From: an uncultured Oscillospiraceae bacterium
GTDB lineage: Bacteria; Bacillota; Clostridia; Oscillospirales; Acutalibacteraceae
Assembly: GCA_949283785.1 (NCBI GenBank)
Contig: CASDTR010000018.1
Coordinates: 1-64,000, forward strand
DNA length: 64,000 bases
Direction of reading: 5' to 3'
In this document: positions 51,140-59,642 of the stretch, one piece after another
Numbering within the stretch: the stretch's first letter is position 1
How the letters are laid out: each line of letters opens with the position of its first letter
The notes under the pieces: model-generated
Seen by the model: the letters and a program-made list of their open reading frames with translations, nothing else
Told to the model about the DNA's origin: nothing
Databases searched by the model: none
Made by a program: the position numbers and the translations under genes

Positions 51140-51724
51140 CTATTTTGCTTCAATAATTGTAATATTTTCAACGGTAAATCCTGTTTGCTGAATAACTATT
51201 TCTTTTATCTGCAAGGCCGTAGTGTCATTCAGCTTTCCCTTTTCTACAATTACCTGTGCTTTGCCGTTATCTATCACCACAACGCATCCGGAGGCGATTT
51301 TTGCCTTGATGAGATTTTCGGTGTCGGTTTCTTTTTTTATGTTCGAGGACAATTCCTCAAGAGCCTCAGAAGCAGCCGCCTTCGATTCCGCATCAGCCGT
51401 CGAGGAGTCTATCGTCTCCTGCAATGTTTCTTTTGCTTTATCATGGGCAACTGTTCTGTCAAGCTTTGCCTGCACAAAATATTCCGGTTCATCTGTCTGA
51501 TCGTTGTTTTCCGTAGAAGGCAAGGTCCCTGAAACGAACTGTGCGTCTCCAAGATTTCCTGCCGTTGCCGCCTCCTGGTTTTCCGTTTCATACTGTGAAT
51601 CCGATATCGGAGAATTTGTCTGTGTTGCCTGAGGCTGCTTTGTATAATACCAGTTGACAAACACTGCCGCTCCCAGAGCAACCACCAAAGCCGCCATCAA
51701 TACCTGTCGTTTTTTGAAAATCAT
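51140..51724 (-). CDS. spoIIIAH: Stage III sporulation protein AH
   Basis: 194 residues: short basic N-terminus, one membrane helix (VLMAALVVALGAAVFVNWYY), a polar Gln/Asn/Thr-rich linker and a C-terminal ring-building domain with SGCVVVIDNGKAQVIV and a final region ending in VENITIIEAK. SpoIIIAH in the mother-cell membrane joins SpoIIQ across the intermembrane space to form the feeding channel. Last gene of the spoIIIA operon. Confidence 0.93.
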   Translation of the reverse strand: MIFKKRQVLMAALVVALGAAVFVNWYYTKQPQATQTNSPISDSQYETENQEAATAGNLGDAQFVSGTLPSTENNDQTDEPEYFVQAKLDRTVAHDKAKETLQETIDSSTADAESKAAASEALEELSSNIKKETDTENLIKAKIASGCVVVIDNGKAQVIVEKGKLNDTTALQIKEIVIQQTGFTVENITIIEAK

Positions 51725-51735
51725 TTTCTTTCCTC

Positions 51736-52317
51736 CTAATTTTCTGATGAAAGTTTCGTAACTTTAATTTTTGATGTGCTTATATCAAAAACAGCCGATA
51801 CGGTTTCCATGATTTTTTGCTGAACGTATACAGAATCCCCTCCTTCGCAGACAACTGCAACTCCTTTTACTTCCGGCTGTATAATTTTCAGTAAAAGCGC
51901 TTCTTCCTTTGAGGAATCGGTTTTAATAAGAACGTAATCATTTTCACTGGACAGTTTTTCCTTATTTTCATCACCGCTTTCCATATCTGTTTTATCATTT
52001 TGAGCATACACGGCTTCTGAAGATGACTCCAGAGTAAGCATAACCTTTGTTTCTCCCGCTCCTTCTATGGACGAAATTATATCTGTAAGCTTATTTTCAA
52101 GCATTTCGGCATATTCATAGTGGTTTTCTATGCTGTATTCGCTTATCTGTATATCTTCTGAATTCTTCCCGTTCTCCTCTGTCTCCCCTGAAGAAAAAAG
52201 CTCGGAAATCACCAAAATTAAAACCCCCGCTATTCCTGCCAGAACTATGAGAAAAGTTTTCTTATCTGCGGAAAATTTACCGATCACTTCTTTGATTTTC
52301 TGCTTTATATCTTCCAT
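51736..52317 (-). CDS. spoIIIAG: Stage III sporulation protein AG
   Basis: 193 residues with one N-terminal membrane helix (KTFLIVLAGIAGVLILVISE), a variable linker and the C-terminal ring domain starting near YAEMLENKLTDIISSIEGAG. It forms the large 30-fold ring of the channel. ATG 52317 has GGAGAG 7 nt upstream; the 13-residue longer frame overlaps spoIIIAF and lacks an RBS. Confidence 0.93.
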   Translation of the reverse strand: MEDIKQKIKEVIGKFSADKKTFLIVLAGIAGVLILVISELFSSGETEENGKNSEDIQISEYSIENHYEYAEMLENKLTDIISSIEGAGETKVMLTLESSSEAVYAQNDKTDMESGDENKEKLSSENDYVLIKTDSSKEEALLLKIIQPEVKGVAVVCEGGDSVYVQQKIMETVSAVFDISTSKIKVTKLSSEN

Positions 52318-52321
52318 TTTT

Positions 52322-52828
52322 CTACTCTCCGTCTGAAACATAAAATTCCGGCTCAAGCCCGGTCAGCTCTTTTATTTGCTCTTTTATGTATGATGTATCC
52401 TGTGGGGTTGTCTCCTGCAAAACCATGATTTTTATTCTACTAATTACTATGCCGCCTTTCTCGGTAATATCCGTAATGATTTCAATATCCGAATATTTAA
52501 ATTCAGCAGAATCCAGAAATTCTTCTGTTTTTGCTTTGATAATTGATATGCTTTTATCAGAAAGGGAGGCGCTGTATAGGTCCGCGTATTTCTCGGCACT
52601 GTTATCCGCTTCAGCTTCTATATTTTCGAAATCGACAATACCGTACAAATCAAACTCTTTTTCAAACACTCCGCTGAGAAAGGGATACAAAATAGCTGTT
52701 ATAAGGGAAAACGCTACCACTAATCGGAGTGCTTTTTCAAGATTTCCTTTAGGAACCAGAAAATAAACAACCGCTCCGGCAATTGAAGCGGCCGCAATCA
52801 TTTTCAGCCAATCAGCAATCATCTCCAT
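52322..52828 (-). CDS. spoIIIAF: Stage III sporulation protein AF
   Basis: 168 residues: two N-terminal membrane helices (WLKMIAAASIAGAVVYFLV and LVVAFSLITAILYPFLSGV) and a soluble C-terminal domain of the ring-building type (SDIEIITDITEKGGIVISRI). The ATG overlaps the spoIIIAE stop (TAATG). Confidence 0.92.
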   Translation of the reverse strand: MEMIADWLKMIAAASIAGAVVYFLVPKGNLEKALRLVVAFSLITAILYPFLSGVFEKEFDLYGIVDFENIEAEADNSAEKYADLYSASLSDKSISIIKAKTEEFLDSAEFKYSDIEIITDITEKGGIVISRIKIMVLQETTPQDTSYIKEQIKELTGLEPEFYVSDGE

Positions 52829-53991
52829 TACAAATCCGCCCTTATCAGTACCATCACGCCTGTAGAGATTATAAGCACAACGGCGTTAAGTATTATTATT
52901 GTATTTAAAAGCGATGCTCCGGAGGAAATACCGCTTAAAAACTGTGCAGCGGATTTTCTTCCCAAAATCTCTGCCGATGAAGAAAGCAGATTCAAGCATA
53001 AAATCCAGGAGGTTATCTGGATTATACTTGGCAGAGTGATAACAGCTACCGCTATAATCCCGAAGGCTCCTATCGTGTTTTTTGCTATACTTACGGAACC
53101 AGCCAGAGATGTCAGCGCGTCACTCACCGCTCCGCCTACTACGGGTATAAAGCTGCCGGAAATAAACTTTGCACTTCTTAGCACAGCCGTATCAGCCGCT
53201 CCGGCGAGGACACCTTTAACAGTGAGCAATCCTGAAAAGACAGTCGCGGCAAAGCCAAGCAAAACAGAAGCTGATTTTTTTATCATGCTGCAAAGAGAAT
53301 TCAAACTGAACTCGGGAGCCATAGCTGAAACTATATTGAGAGATAAAAACATTCTTATAAACGGCGAAATAATGTTTTGAGCAGCCGAAGAAATAATCTG
53401 GGCCAAGGCAAAAATCATTGTATTGCAGCTCAGAGCTGACGCAGGATTTCCGCTTATAGCAACAAGGGCAGTAAGTACGGGAATCAGTGAAATCATAAAT
53501 CCGTTGCTTAGTTTTATAACCGAACAAGCCGAAGAAACGCACTGTGAAAGCGGTATCAAAATAACGGTCCCAACGGCTAAACATTCGGCAAGTGAAAAAA
53601 GGCTCTCCGATTTCGAGAGATTTCCGCCTTCTGCGGCTGTAAGTACGGAAATAAGAGCTAAGATTCCAAACACTATAACAGAATACTTGAGCGGGCCTGC
53701 CATTTCTCCCGAAAAAAAATCAAGAAGAGATGAAAATACGGTTTTTGCATCAATCGTCACAACTGCATCATAAGAAATGTCATCAATTCCAAGCGAATCT
53801 AATATTTCCTTGGAATCGTCCGAAAGCTCGCCTAACAGGTCATCGGCATCATTTTCTTCCAAAAATGCATCGGCAATGCTTTCTGCTTCATCACTGCTGT
53901 ATGACTCATATTCGGCGCTTACGGGAAAAGCGGCGGCAACAGCCGCTGCAATAATTATTAATAAGGTCAGAATTACTTTTTTCTTCCTCAT
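52828..53991 (-). CDS. spoIIIAE: Stage III sporulation protein AE
   Basis: 387-residue polytopic membrane protein with a cleavable-looking signal (KKVILTLLIIIAAAVAAAFP) ending at VSA, then a short acidic region and seven or so hydrophobic helices, for example VVGGAVSDALTSLAGSVSIA. It is the largest membrane component of the SpoIIIA export complex. Confidence 0.93.
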   Translation of the reverse strand: MRKKKVILTLLIIIAAAVAAAFPVSAEYESYSSDEAESIADAFLEENDADDLLGELSDDSKEILDSLGIDDISYDAVVTIDAKTVFSSLLDFFSGEMAGPLKYSVIVFGILALISVLTAAEGGNLSKSESLFSLAECLAVGTVILIPLSQCVSSACSVIKLSNGFMISLIPVLTALVAISGNPASALSCNTMIFALAQIISSAAQNIISPFIRMFLSLNIVSAMAPEFSLNSLCSMIKKSASVLLGFAATVFSGLLTVKGVLAGAADTAVLRSAKFISGSFIPVVGGAVSDALTSLAGSVSIAKNTIGAFGIIAVAVITLPSIIQITSWILCLNLLSSSAEILGRKSAAQFLSGISSGASLLNTIIILNAVVLIISTGVMVLIRADL

Positions 53992-53993
53992 TT

Positions 53994-54383
53994 TTATCCT
54001 CCGATGAGTTCAACGGCAAAATCAGCAACTGCCTTAAGCATAGGTAAAATTGTAATAATTATAAGAATACGTCCCGCAAATTCGACCTTTGCACCTGCTG
54101 AACTGTTGCCGTTATCTTTACATAGATCTGCCGTAATCTGCGTTATGACGGCTATTCCCAAAGCTTTAATCATGGGAGATATAAATTCGGTTTTCAGGCC
54201 GTAGCCCTCAATCAGTTCTCTTATCTGATTTATAACCGCCCCGACATACGAGAGAATAAATATAAATATTACAAGAACGGTAGCTGTCTGTACTGCCGCA
54301 GCAAGCTCGGGTTTGTACTGCTTCACAAATATGTAAAAAACTGTTCCCGTAACAGCTACGGCAAAAATTTTAAATATATCCAT
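53994..54383 (-). CDS. spoIIIAD: Stage III sporulation protein AD
   Basis: 129-residue membrane protein with about four hydrophobic segments, including VQTATVLVIFIFILSYVGAV and the conserved IKALGIAVITQITADLCKDN. The position between AC and AE is diagnostic. Confidence 0.93.
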   Translation of the reverse strand: MDIFKIFAVAVTGTVFYIFVKQYKPELAAAVQTATVLVIFIFILSYVGAVINQIRELIEGYGLKTEFISPMIKALGIAVITQITADLCKDNGNSSAGAKVEFAGRILIIITILPMLKAVADFAVELIGG

Positions 54384-54385
54384 GA

Positions 54386-54580
54386 TTAAAGACCGAAAAC
54401 AGATTTAATTGTATCGAACAGTGAGGATATTCTCGGAATGAGCATCACGAGCACCGCAACCAGTCCGGCAAGGGTCGTGACCATTGCGTATTCATCCTTT
54501 CCCGCCCTTGAAAGTATTTGATTCAGCACCGCAACTATTATGCCGATTGCAGCAATTTTAAAAATAAAATCAACATCCAT
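54386..54580 (-). CDS. spoIIIAC: Stage III sporulation protein AC
   Basis: 64-residue double-pass membrane protein: DVDFIFKIAAIGIIVAVLNQ then ILSRAGKDEYAMVTTLAGLV. The length and the RAGKDE-type loop between the two helices are conserved in SpoIIIAC. GGGAAG before ATG 54580. Confidence 0.93.
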   Translation of the reverse strand: MDVDFIFKIAAIGIIVAVLNQILSRAGKDEYAMVTTLAGLVAVLVMLIPRISSLFDTIKSVFGL

Positions 54581-54598
54581 TTTTTCTTCCCGCCTTTT

Positions 54599-55108
54599 TC
54601 AGAGGATAAGTATAATTATTACAGCGCCGACAAAAATACCGCTTTGTCTGTAAATTTTTCCATAACGTTCCTCGTATTTTTGAGCGGCTTTCAGCTTTTC
54701 CTCAAAAAGCTTTTCATATAGAACACATAAGCTTATCTGCCCGCTTACGTCTGTAGTGCCCAACTGGGAACCAAAGGATATAAGAAGCTCTGTATCCCGT
54801 GAAGAAAGCAAATAGGAAATTGAATCTTTCTTTACGGACATTTCCCACGCCTTGGCAAAGTCATATCCCTTGTCTGTTAGAGTTACACACTCGGAAATAA
54901 ATGAAAGTGATTTGGAAAAATACAGTCCGTTGCTTTCACCTAAAAGCGAAAGAATGGGTTTTCTGCTGAATTCTATCTCATTTCTAAGTGCAGAAATAAG
55001 CAGCAGTATATCCGTCAGCAGCTTCATTCGCTTTTTCAGCCTCAACGCCATAATCTGTCCTGCCATTATAGCCGAAGCTCCTAAAAGTATCGCCCCTGCA
55101 TATTTCAT
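54599..55108 (-). CDS. spoIIIAB: Stage III sporulation protein AB
   Basis: 169 residues with a GspF-like fold expected: N-terminal helix KYAGAILLGASAIMAGQIMA, RMKLLTDILLLISALRNEIE and a C-terminal membrane helix SGIFVGAVIIILIL. ATG 55108 has GCGAGGT upstream and gives the family start; a longer frame begins 7 codons earlier. It overlaps the spoIIIAA coding region by 125 nt, much more than usual. Confidence 0.92.
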   Translation of the reverse strand: MKYAGAILLGASAIMAGQIMALRLKKRMKLLTDILLLISALRNEIEFSRKPILSLLGESNGLYFSKSLSFISECVTLTDKGYDFAKAWEMSVKKDSISYLLSSRDTELLISFGSQLGTTDVSGQISLCVLYEKLFEEKLKAAQKYEERYGKIYRQSGIFVGAVIIILIL

Positions 55109-56057
55109 CAAGAAGTACCTCGCAGTCAATGATTTTATCTATAATTCCGGGAACACGTCCCGATTTTAAGAGAACCACATTCTTGAATTCTCCCGTATCA
55201 AGAAGCATACGAATTTGTCGTTTTCGTTTCAGTTCTTCATAGGATGAGGCATGTATTGTTAAAATGAATTTCACTCCTGAATTTAAGCCATACTCAATTG
55301 CATCTATTTCTTCCTTTGTCCCTACCTCATCACATATGATGATTTCTGGGGACATTGAACGCAGAGCATTCATGATTGCCGTCCCTTTCGGAAACCCACA
55401 GATAACGTCGCTGTTAACTCCTATATCGTTTTGAGGTATCCCCTCTTTTACAGCCGCAATTTCCCCTCTTTCATCAGTTATGACTACCTTTCGGTAGCAG
55501 CATCCAAAGCCTCCGGAAAGCTCGCGGGCCATATCTCTGATGAGAGTTGTCTTGCCGGAAGAAGGGGGCCCTGCAAGAATGAGACTAGAAACATGTTCAA
55601 AAAAGACTTTGTCAAGAATTTTTCGCGAAGCTCCGTAGACTTCTCTTGCGATTCTTATATTCAGCGATGAGATTTCTCGAACGGAAGTGATGATACTTTT
55701 GTCATTTACGGCAGTGCCGCAAATACCCACTCGGTGTCCCCCTGAAAGAGCTATATATCCGTCCACAAGATTTTGCTGGTATGTATGAAGTGAAAAGCTG
55801 CACATTCTGCTTAATGTGGCGTCGATTTCCTGCTTAGTAACCACAACGGGAGATTTCGGATAAATCAGTGAAAATCTTCCGTCTGAATTTATAAATCCGC
55901 AGCCATATGTACCATATAAAACTAAAGCGCCTTCGGCACGCATTCTGATTTCAAAAGTTTCCTTTTTTATGTCGTCGGATATGCTGAGAAGTCGTTCCCT
56001 TATTCTGGGTGCACATGAAGTACAGGCCTCACTGAATTTTTCACTTACCTTTTCCAT
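54984..56057 (-). CDS. spoIIIAA: Stage III sporulation protein AA (ATPase)
   Basis: 357-residue secretion-type ATPase of the SpoIIIA complex with Walker A LAGPPSSGKTTLIRDMA at about residue 175, ITDERGEIAA and Walker B PEIIICDEVGTKEEIDAIEY. ATG 56057 is chosen for GGAGG 9 nt upstream; the longer frame adds 11 residues. After the usual domain end (IIDCEVLLDEI) the frame continues some 40 residues without similarity I recognise, running into spoIIIAB in another frame; this looks like loss of the original stop. Confidence 0.93.
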   Translation of the reverse strand: MEKVSEKFSEACTSCAPRIRERLLSISDDIKKETFEIRMRAEGALVLYGTYGCGFINSDGRFSLIYPKSPVVVTKQEIDATLSRMCSFSLHTYQQNLVDGYIALSGGHRVGICGTAVNDKSIITSVREISSLNIRIAREVYGASRKILDKVFFEHVSSLILAGPPSSGKTTLIRDMARELSGGFGCCYRKVVITDERGEIAAVKEGIPQNDIGVNSDVICGFPKGTAIMNALRSMSPEIIICDEVGTKEEIDAIEYGLNSGVKFILTIHASSYEELKRKRQIRMLLDTGEFKNVVLLKSGRVPGIIDKIIDCEVLLDEICRGDTFRSFGYNGRTDYGVEAEKANEAADGYTAAYFCT

Positions 56058-56124
56058 ACTTTTCAACCTCCGATTAATTTCTATGACCACTTGTCCCTGT
56101 TTAGAACAAATTACCTACTTTTCA

Positions 56125-56153
56125 TTGAAAGTTAACTTCTGATATGATAAAAT
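56125..56153 (+). promoter_or_regulatory. Promoter of the YfhO-type gene
   Basis: TTGAAA (56125-56130), 17-nt spacer, TAAAAT (56148-56153), then AGGCAGGTG as RBS ahead of ATG 56178. Confidence 0.6.
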
Positions 56154-56177
56154 CATTCGGAAGGCAGGTGTATAACA

Positions 56178-58988
56178 ATGAATTTGAAAGCGAATTCTCC
56201 GCTTGTAAAAAAAAGCGGCAATATTCTTAAAAGAAATACTAATATTTTGATTGCCGCCGGCGGTTCCGCACTTTTAATGGTGCTTGTTTACTATTTTTTT
56301 GATGTTATACCCTTCGGAGAGCGCACTGTTCTCAGAATGGATATGTATCATCAATATGTGCCGTTTCTGGCAGAAATGTATGAACGTGTCACAAACTTTG
56401 ACAGCTTGACATATTCCTGGACAACAGGTCTCGGAAATGCGATTATCGGAAACTATTTCAACTATCTTGCCAGCCCCTTCAATTTGCTGATTTTTCTTTT
56501 CGGACACGATAATATAACCGAAGCCGTCGCTCTTATAATTGTTTTAAAATGTGCTCTTTCAAGCGCAGCGTTTGCATACTTTATAAAAAAATCATTTAAT
56601 AAAGACGATTTGACAGTATCCGCTTTCGGTGTTCTTTATTCCTTCTGCAGCTTCTTTATCGCATATTACTGGAACATCATGTGGACAGATGCACTCTATC
56701 TTCTGCCGCTTGTTGCTCTCGGAATTGAATACATAATCAAACGCGGTAAATGCTCTCTTTACTGTATTGCCCTCGCTTTTGCAATGGCAACCAACTATTA
56801 TATGGCATTTATGATGTGCATTTTTGCCGTTATCTATTTTCTTTATTATTATTTTGTTTCAAATACTCTTGATGCTAAGTTTGTTAAGCTCGACGCAGAA
56901 CATGAAAAAGCACAAAGCATTCTGTTCAAAATCAAAAATTCAAAATTCCTTGTATCCGGAGCAAAGTTTGCCGTATTCTCGGTGGTTGCTGCCGGAATGG
57001 TAGCATTTGCTCTTCTTCCCACATATTTTGCTCTCAAGCAGTGCTCAGCTACATCGGGCTCCTTCCCTGAGGAATTTAAAACTTATTTCAACATTTTTGA
57101 TTTCGCCGTAAACCATTTCGCGGATATTGAACCTTCAATTCGCAGCAGCGGCGGAAACGTTCTGCCGAATGTTTACTGCGGAGTGCTGGTAGTAATACTC
57201 CTGCCGCTGTTTTTGTTTACAAAGACAGTCAGTGCAAGGGAAAAAATTATTTCCGCTTTGGTGGTTGTATTTTTCTTTCTGAGCTTTAATACCAATTATC
57301 TCAATTACATTTGGCATGGTTTCCATTTTCCCAACGATTTGCCCTATCGCTTTTCATATATGTATTCCTTCTTCCTGCTGATTTTCGCATACAAAGCTCT
57401 TATCAGGATTAATGAATTCAGCAGAAACATGATATTGGCTGCAGGATGCGCTCTTGCGGTATTTGTCGTTGCTGCTCAGAAAATGGAATCGAAAAACCTC
57501 ACTGAGCTTTCAGTGTACATTTCACTTGCTATCATTGCTGTTTATACTATCGTCCTTCTCATGATGCGCAGCAAGAGATTCCAGGCTTCCGCAATGGCCT
57601 CTCTCGTTTTCCTCTGTGCTGTCGCCGAAGTGTCTGCGGCAGATACAAACAACTTTTCAATGAGTCAGACAAAGAAAAGCTATGCATCGGATTTGACAAG
57701 CTTTGAGACTCTCAAGGAAGAGCTTGACAAGGACAGTGAAGGCTTTTACAGGATGGAGCTTGCCAGCCTGCGAACAAGAAACGATCCTTCATGGTATTAC
57801 TACAACGGAGTTTCAACTTTCACTTCCCTCGCCTATGAGAAATTATCGAACCTTCAAAAAAATTTAGGTATGTTCGGCAATTATATAAACAGCTATACAT
57901 ACAACCCACAAACACCTGTTTATAATGCAATGTTCTCTTTGAAATATATTGTCGACAACTCTACAGATTACGTTTTCGATGATACCTATTACACTAAGGT
58001 TGATTCAGCCGGCAAATTCACCGCTTACGAAAATAAATATTGTCTCCCGATAGGGTTCGCGGTAAACGAGGCTGTTCTTGACTGGACAACGGATTATTCT
58101 AATCCTTTCGATGTCCAAAACGAATTTTTCCAGTTTGCCACAGGTCAGGTAAACGTCTTTGAAGCTATGGATTTGTCTTCTGTTGCATATAACAATGTTG
58201 TTCCCTTTGATTCTTTGGAATCGACTTTCTTCAATTACTCTTTGGAAGATTCAGGCAGCAGCGGCAGCATTACTTTCGGTGTTGACACCTCTGAAAGCTC
58301 GCACATTTATGTTTATATAAAGTCTTCATCCATTACTGATATCGACGTCGCAACCGAAAATACTGTTCTGTCACAGGATATCAGTAAACCGTATATCTTG
58401 GATGTCGGCGACTGTGCCGCCGATGAAAACGTTTCAATAACTCTCAGCGTACCCAATGATAAATCTTCGGGCAGCTTTGATATCTATGTATACCGCATAA
58501 ATAATGAAAAGTTTATAAACGGTTACAATGAACTTAGTAAAGGCGGGCTTAATATTACCGAATTTGACGATACCTATATCAGCGGTACCTTTACCGCCGA
58601 AAGCTCTCAGATTCTCTACACCTCAATCCCATATGACACAGGCTGGACCGTAATTTTAGACGGAAAAGCCCTTGACTCAAGTGAGCTTTTGAAAATAGGA
58701 GACTCCCTGCTGGGTGTTAAGGTCAGCGAAGGCGAACACACTGTCGAGTTTAAGTTCACCTCTAACGGCCTGTATTTAGGAATAGGAATAACGGTCATAT
58801 TTGTCGCGGTATTTATCCTGCTTTTAATCAACAGAGAAAGTATCGAGAAGTTTTTAAAGCCTGTTCCGAAAAAGCTTGAAAAAGCAAAGGTATCTGATAA
58901 AAATTCTGAAGGCGATGATAAAAGTAAAGACAATTTGAGCCATGAAGGGCCGCAGGATTTTCAGCAATTTAATCAGGATATAGAATAA
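56178..58988 (+). CDS. YfhO-family polytopic membrane protein
   Basis: 936 residues with about 12-14 hydrophobic helices in the first 470 residues, then a large extracellular domain and a final membrane helix (LGIGITVIFVAVFILLLINR) with a charged cytosolic tail. Early helices show YFFDVIPFGERTVLRMDMYH and QYVPFLAEMYERV, and TYSWTTGLGNAIIGNYFNYL, which are typical of YfhO proteins. Bacillus YfhO and relatives act in glycosylating lipoteichoic acid or related envelope polymers; substrate here is unknown. The promoter is divergent from spoIIIAA. Confidence 0.9.
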   Translation: MNLKANSPLVKKSGNILKRNTNILIAAGGSALLMVLVYYFFDVIPFGERTVLRMDMYHQYVPFLAEMYERVTNFDSLTYSWTTGLGNAIIGNYFNYLASPFNLLIFLFGHDNITEAVALIIVLKCALSSAAFAYFIKKSFNKDDLTVSAFGVLYSFCSFFIAYYWNIMWTDALYLLPLVALGIEYIIKRGKCSLYCIALAFAMATNYYMAFMMCIFAVIYFLYYYFVSNTLDAKFVKLDAEHEKAQSILFKIKNSKFLVSGAKFAVFSVVAAGMVAFALLPTYFALKQCSATSGSFPEEFKTYFNIFDFAVNHFADIEPSIRSSGGNVLPNVYCGVLVVILLPLFLFTKTVSAREKIISALVVVFFFLSFNTNYLNYIWHGFHFPNDLPYRFSYMYSFFLLIFAYKALIRINEFSRNMILAAGCALAVFVVAAQKMESKNLTELSVYISLAIIAVYTIVLLMMRSKRFQASAMASLVFLCAVAEVSAADTNNFSMSQTKKSYASDLTSFETLKEELDKDSEGFYRMELASLRTRNDPSWYYYNGVSTFTSLAYEKLSNLQKNLGMFGNYINSYTYNPQTPVYNAMFSLKYIVDNSTDYVFDDTYYTKVDSAGKFTAYENKYCLPIGFAVNEAVLDWTTDYSNPFDVQNEFFQFATGQVNVFEAMDLSSVAYNNVVPFDSLESTFFNYSLEDSGSSGSITFGVDTSESSHIYVYIKSSSITDIDVATENTVLSQDISKPYILDVGDCAADENVSITLSVPNDKSSGSFDIYVYRINNEKFINGYNELSKGGLNITEFDDTYISGTFTAESSQILYTSIPYDTGWTVILDGKALDSSELLKIGDSLLGVKVSEGEHTVEFKFTSNGLYLGIGITVIFVAVFILLLINRESIEKFLKPVPKKLEKAKVSDKNSEGDDKSKDNLSHEGPQDFQQFNQDIE

Positions 58989-58993
58989 GAAAC

Positions 58994-59023
58994 AAGGCGG
59001 CGAAGTTTTTTCTTTGCCGCCTT
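58994..59023 (+). terminator. Hairpin after the YfhO-type gene
   Basis: AAGGCGGCGAAG / CTTTGCCGCCTT (one G-T pair) around a T-rich loop. The downstream base run is A and not T on the plus strand, so termination strength is uncertain. Confidence 0.6.
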
Positions 59024-59032
59024 AAAAAACTA

Positions 59033-59061
59033 TTGACTTCTTGACTCAATGCTGTTATAAT
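59033..59061 (+). promoter_or_regulatory. Promoter of tRNA-Leu
   Basis: TTGACT (59033-59038), 17-nt spacer, TATAAT (59056-59061), 13 nt ahead of the tRNA. Confidence 0.85.
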
Positions 59062-59074
59062 AAACAAGTCGCTT

Positions 59075-59158
59075 GCGAGAGTGGCGGAATCGGCAGACGC
59101 GCACGTTTGAGGGGCGTGTGGTAATCCCGTACGGGTTCAAGTCCCGTCTCTCGCACCA
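59075..59158 (+). tRNA. tRNA-Leu (anticodon GAG)
   Basis: A class II tRNA of 84 nt including an encoded CCA. Acceptor GCGAGAG pairs with CTCTCGC; anticodon stem CACGT / GCGTG encloses loop TTGAGGG with anticodon GAG; a long variable arm is followed by the TTCAAGTC T-loop. It reads CTC and CTT codons. The inserted element starts 6 nt after its 3' end. Confidence 0.95.
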
Positions 59159-59164
59159 TATTAT

Positions 59165-59181
59165 GACGTCACACTGATAGC
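59165..59181 (+). repeat. Left terminal inverted repeat
   Basis: GACGTCACACTGATAGC, identical to the complement of 63605-63621. It begins 6 nt after the tRNA-Leu CCA. Confidence 0.85.
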
Positions 59182-59192
59182 GGTGGGGCGTG

Positions 59193-59228
59193 AGAAAAGC
59201 TCCCGAAAAATCGGGAGCTTTTCTTTAT
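59193..59228 (+). terminator. Terminator hairpin inside the element near its left end
   Basis: Perfect 14-bp stem AGAAAAGCTCCCGA / TCGGGAGCTTTTCT with loop AAAA, tail TTATAT. It lies where the tRNA-Leu transcript would need to end, so it may now terminate that transcript. Confidence 0.8.
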
Positions 59229-59462
59229 ATCTGCACCAATTTTCCAAAATTACCTTAACGTAGAAAAAATAAAAATTTGTGCAAATAAACACAAGCCACA
59301 CGGCTTTTCAAAATGCACCAATTTTTGAATTTCAGATACTTCAAAGTTTACTCTAACCATCATTCATATTGTGAATTCGAACAAATATTTTGCATTCCAA
59401 TAAGCGCCCATTATTATTCTGGATTGCTACTTTAACGCATCTTTTCGCTACAAGACAAGAAG

Positions 59463-59495
59463 GGCGCGCATAGCAGATGATAATCTATGCGCGCC
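59463..59495. repeat. GC-rich perfect inverted repeat
   Basis: GGCGCGCATAG / CTATGCGCGCC with an 11-nt loop in an otherwise AT-rich stretch. No T-run on either side. Confidence 0.6.
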
Positions 59496-59585
59496 GCTTA
59501 ATTATATCATATTGCTTCAACTTCGAACGCTTTTAGGGCAGACAAGACCTAGCAGTAAAGGTAGAGTAAAAACACAATACCCATG

Positions 59586-59612
59586 AAAAAGAGCGGTCAT
59601 TGCTGACCGCTC
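59586..59612 (-). terminator. Terminator of the serine recombinase remnant
   Basis: Perfect 9-bp stem GAGCGGTCA / TGACCGCTC (59591-59599 and 59604-59612), loop TTGC, followed by T5 on the minus strand. Confidence 0.85.
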
Positions 59613-59642
59613 ATATTTAATGGTATATAGTCTACCTTTTGG

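Larger units (their letters stand above)
59182..59592. other. Non-coding left part of the element
   Basis: About 410 nt without a recognisable gene. Contains a terminator hairpin (59193-59228), direct copies of TGCACCAATTTT about 80 nt apart (59232 and 59313), and a perfect 11-bp GC-rich hairpin (59463-59495). Short open stretches on the minus strand could not be matched to any family. Confidence 0.5.

Noticed and set aside
53423..54007. Plus-strand frames of 74-116 codons inside spoIIIAE
   Set aside because: Antisense to a well-supported SpoIIIAE; no RBS or family pattern.
56058..56124. Sigma-E promoter upstream of spoIIIAA
   Set aside because: One is expected, but no pair of -35 and -10 boxes with correct spacing could be identified with confidence by eye.
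59075..59158. tRNA 3' end as an integrase attachment site with a direct repeat at the far end of the element
   Set aside because: No copy of the tRNA 3' sequence was found near 63600, so the element is defined by inverted repeats and not by tRNA-derived direct repeats.
59232..59325. Two TGCACCAATTTT copies about 80 nt apart considered as the start of a CRISPR or direct-repeat array
   Set aside because: Only two copies of 12 nt, no regular spacing beyond them and no cas genes in the window.
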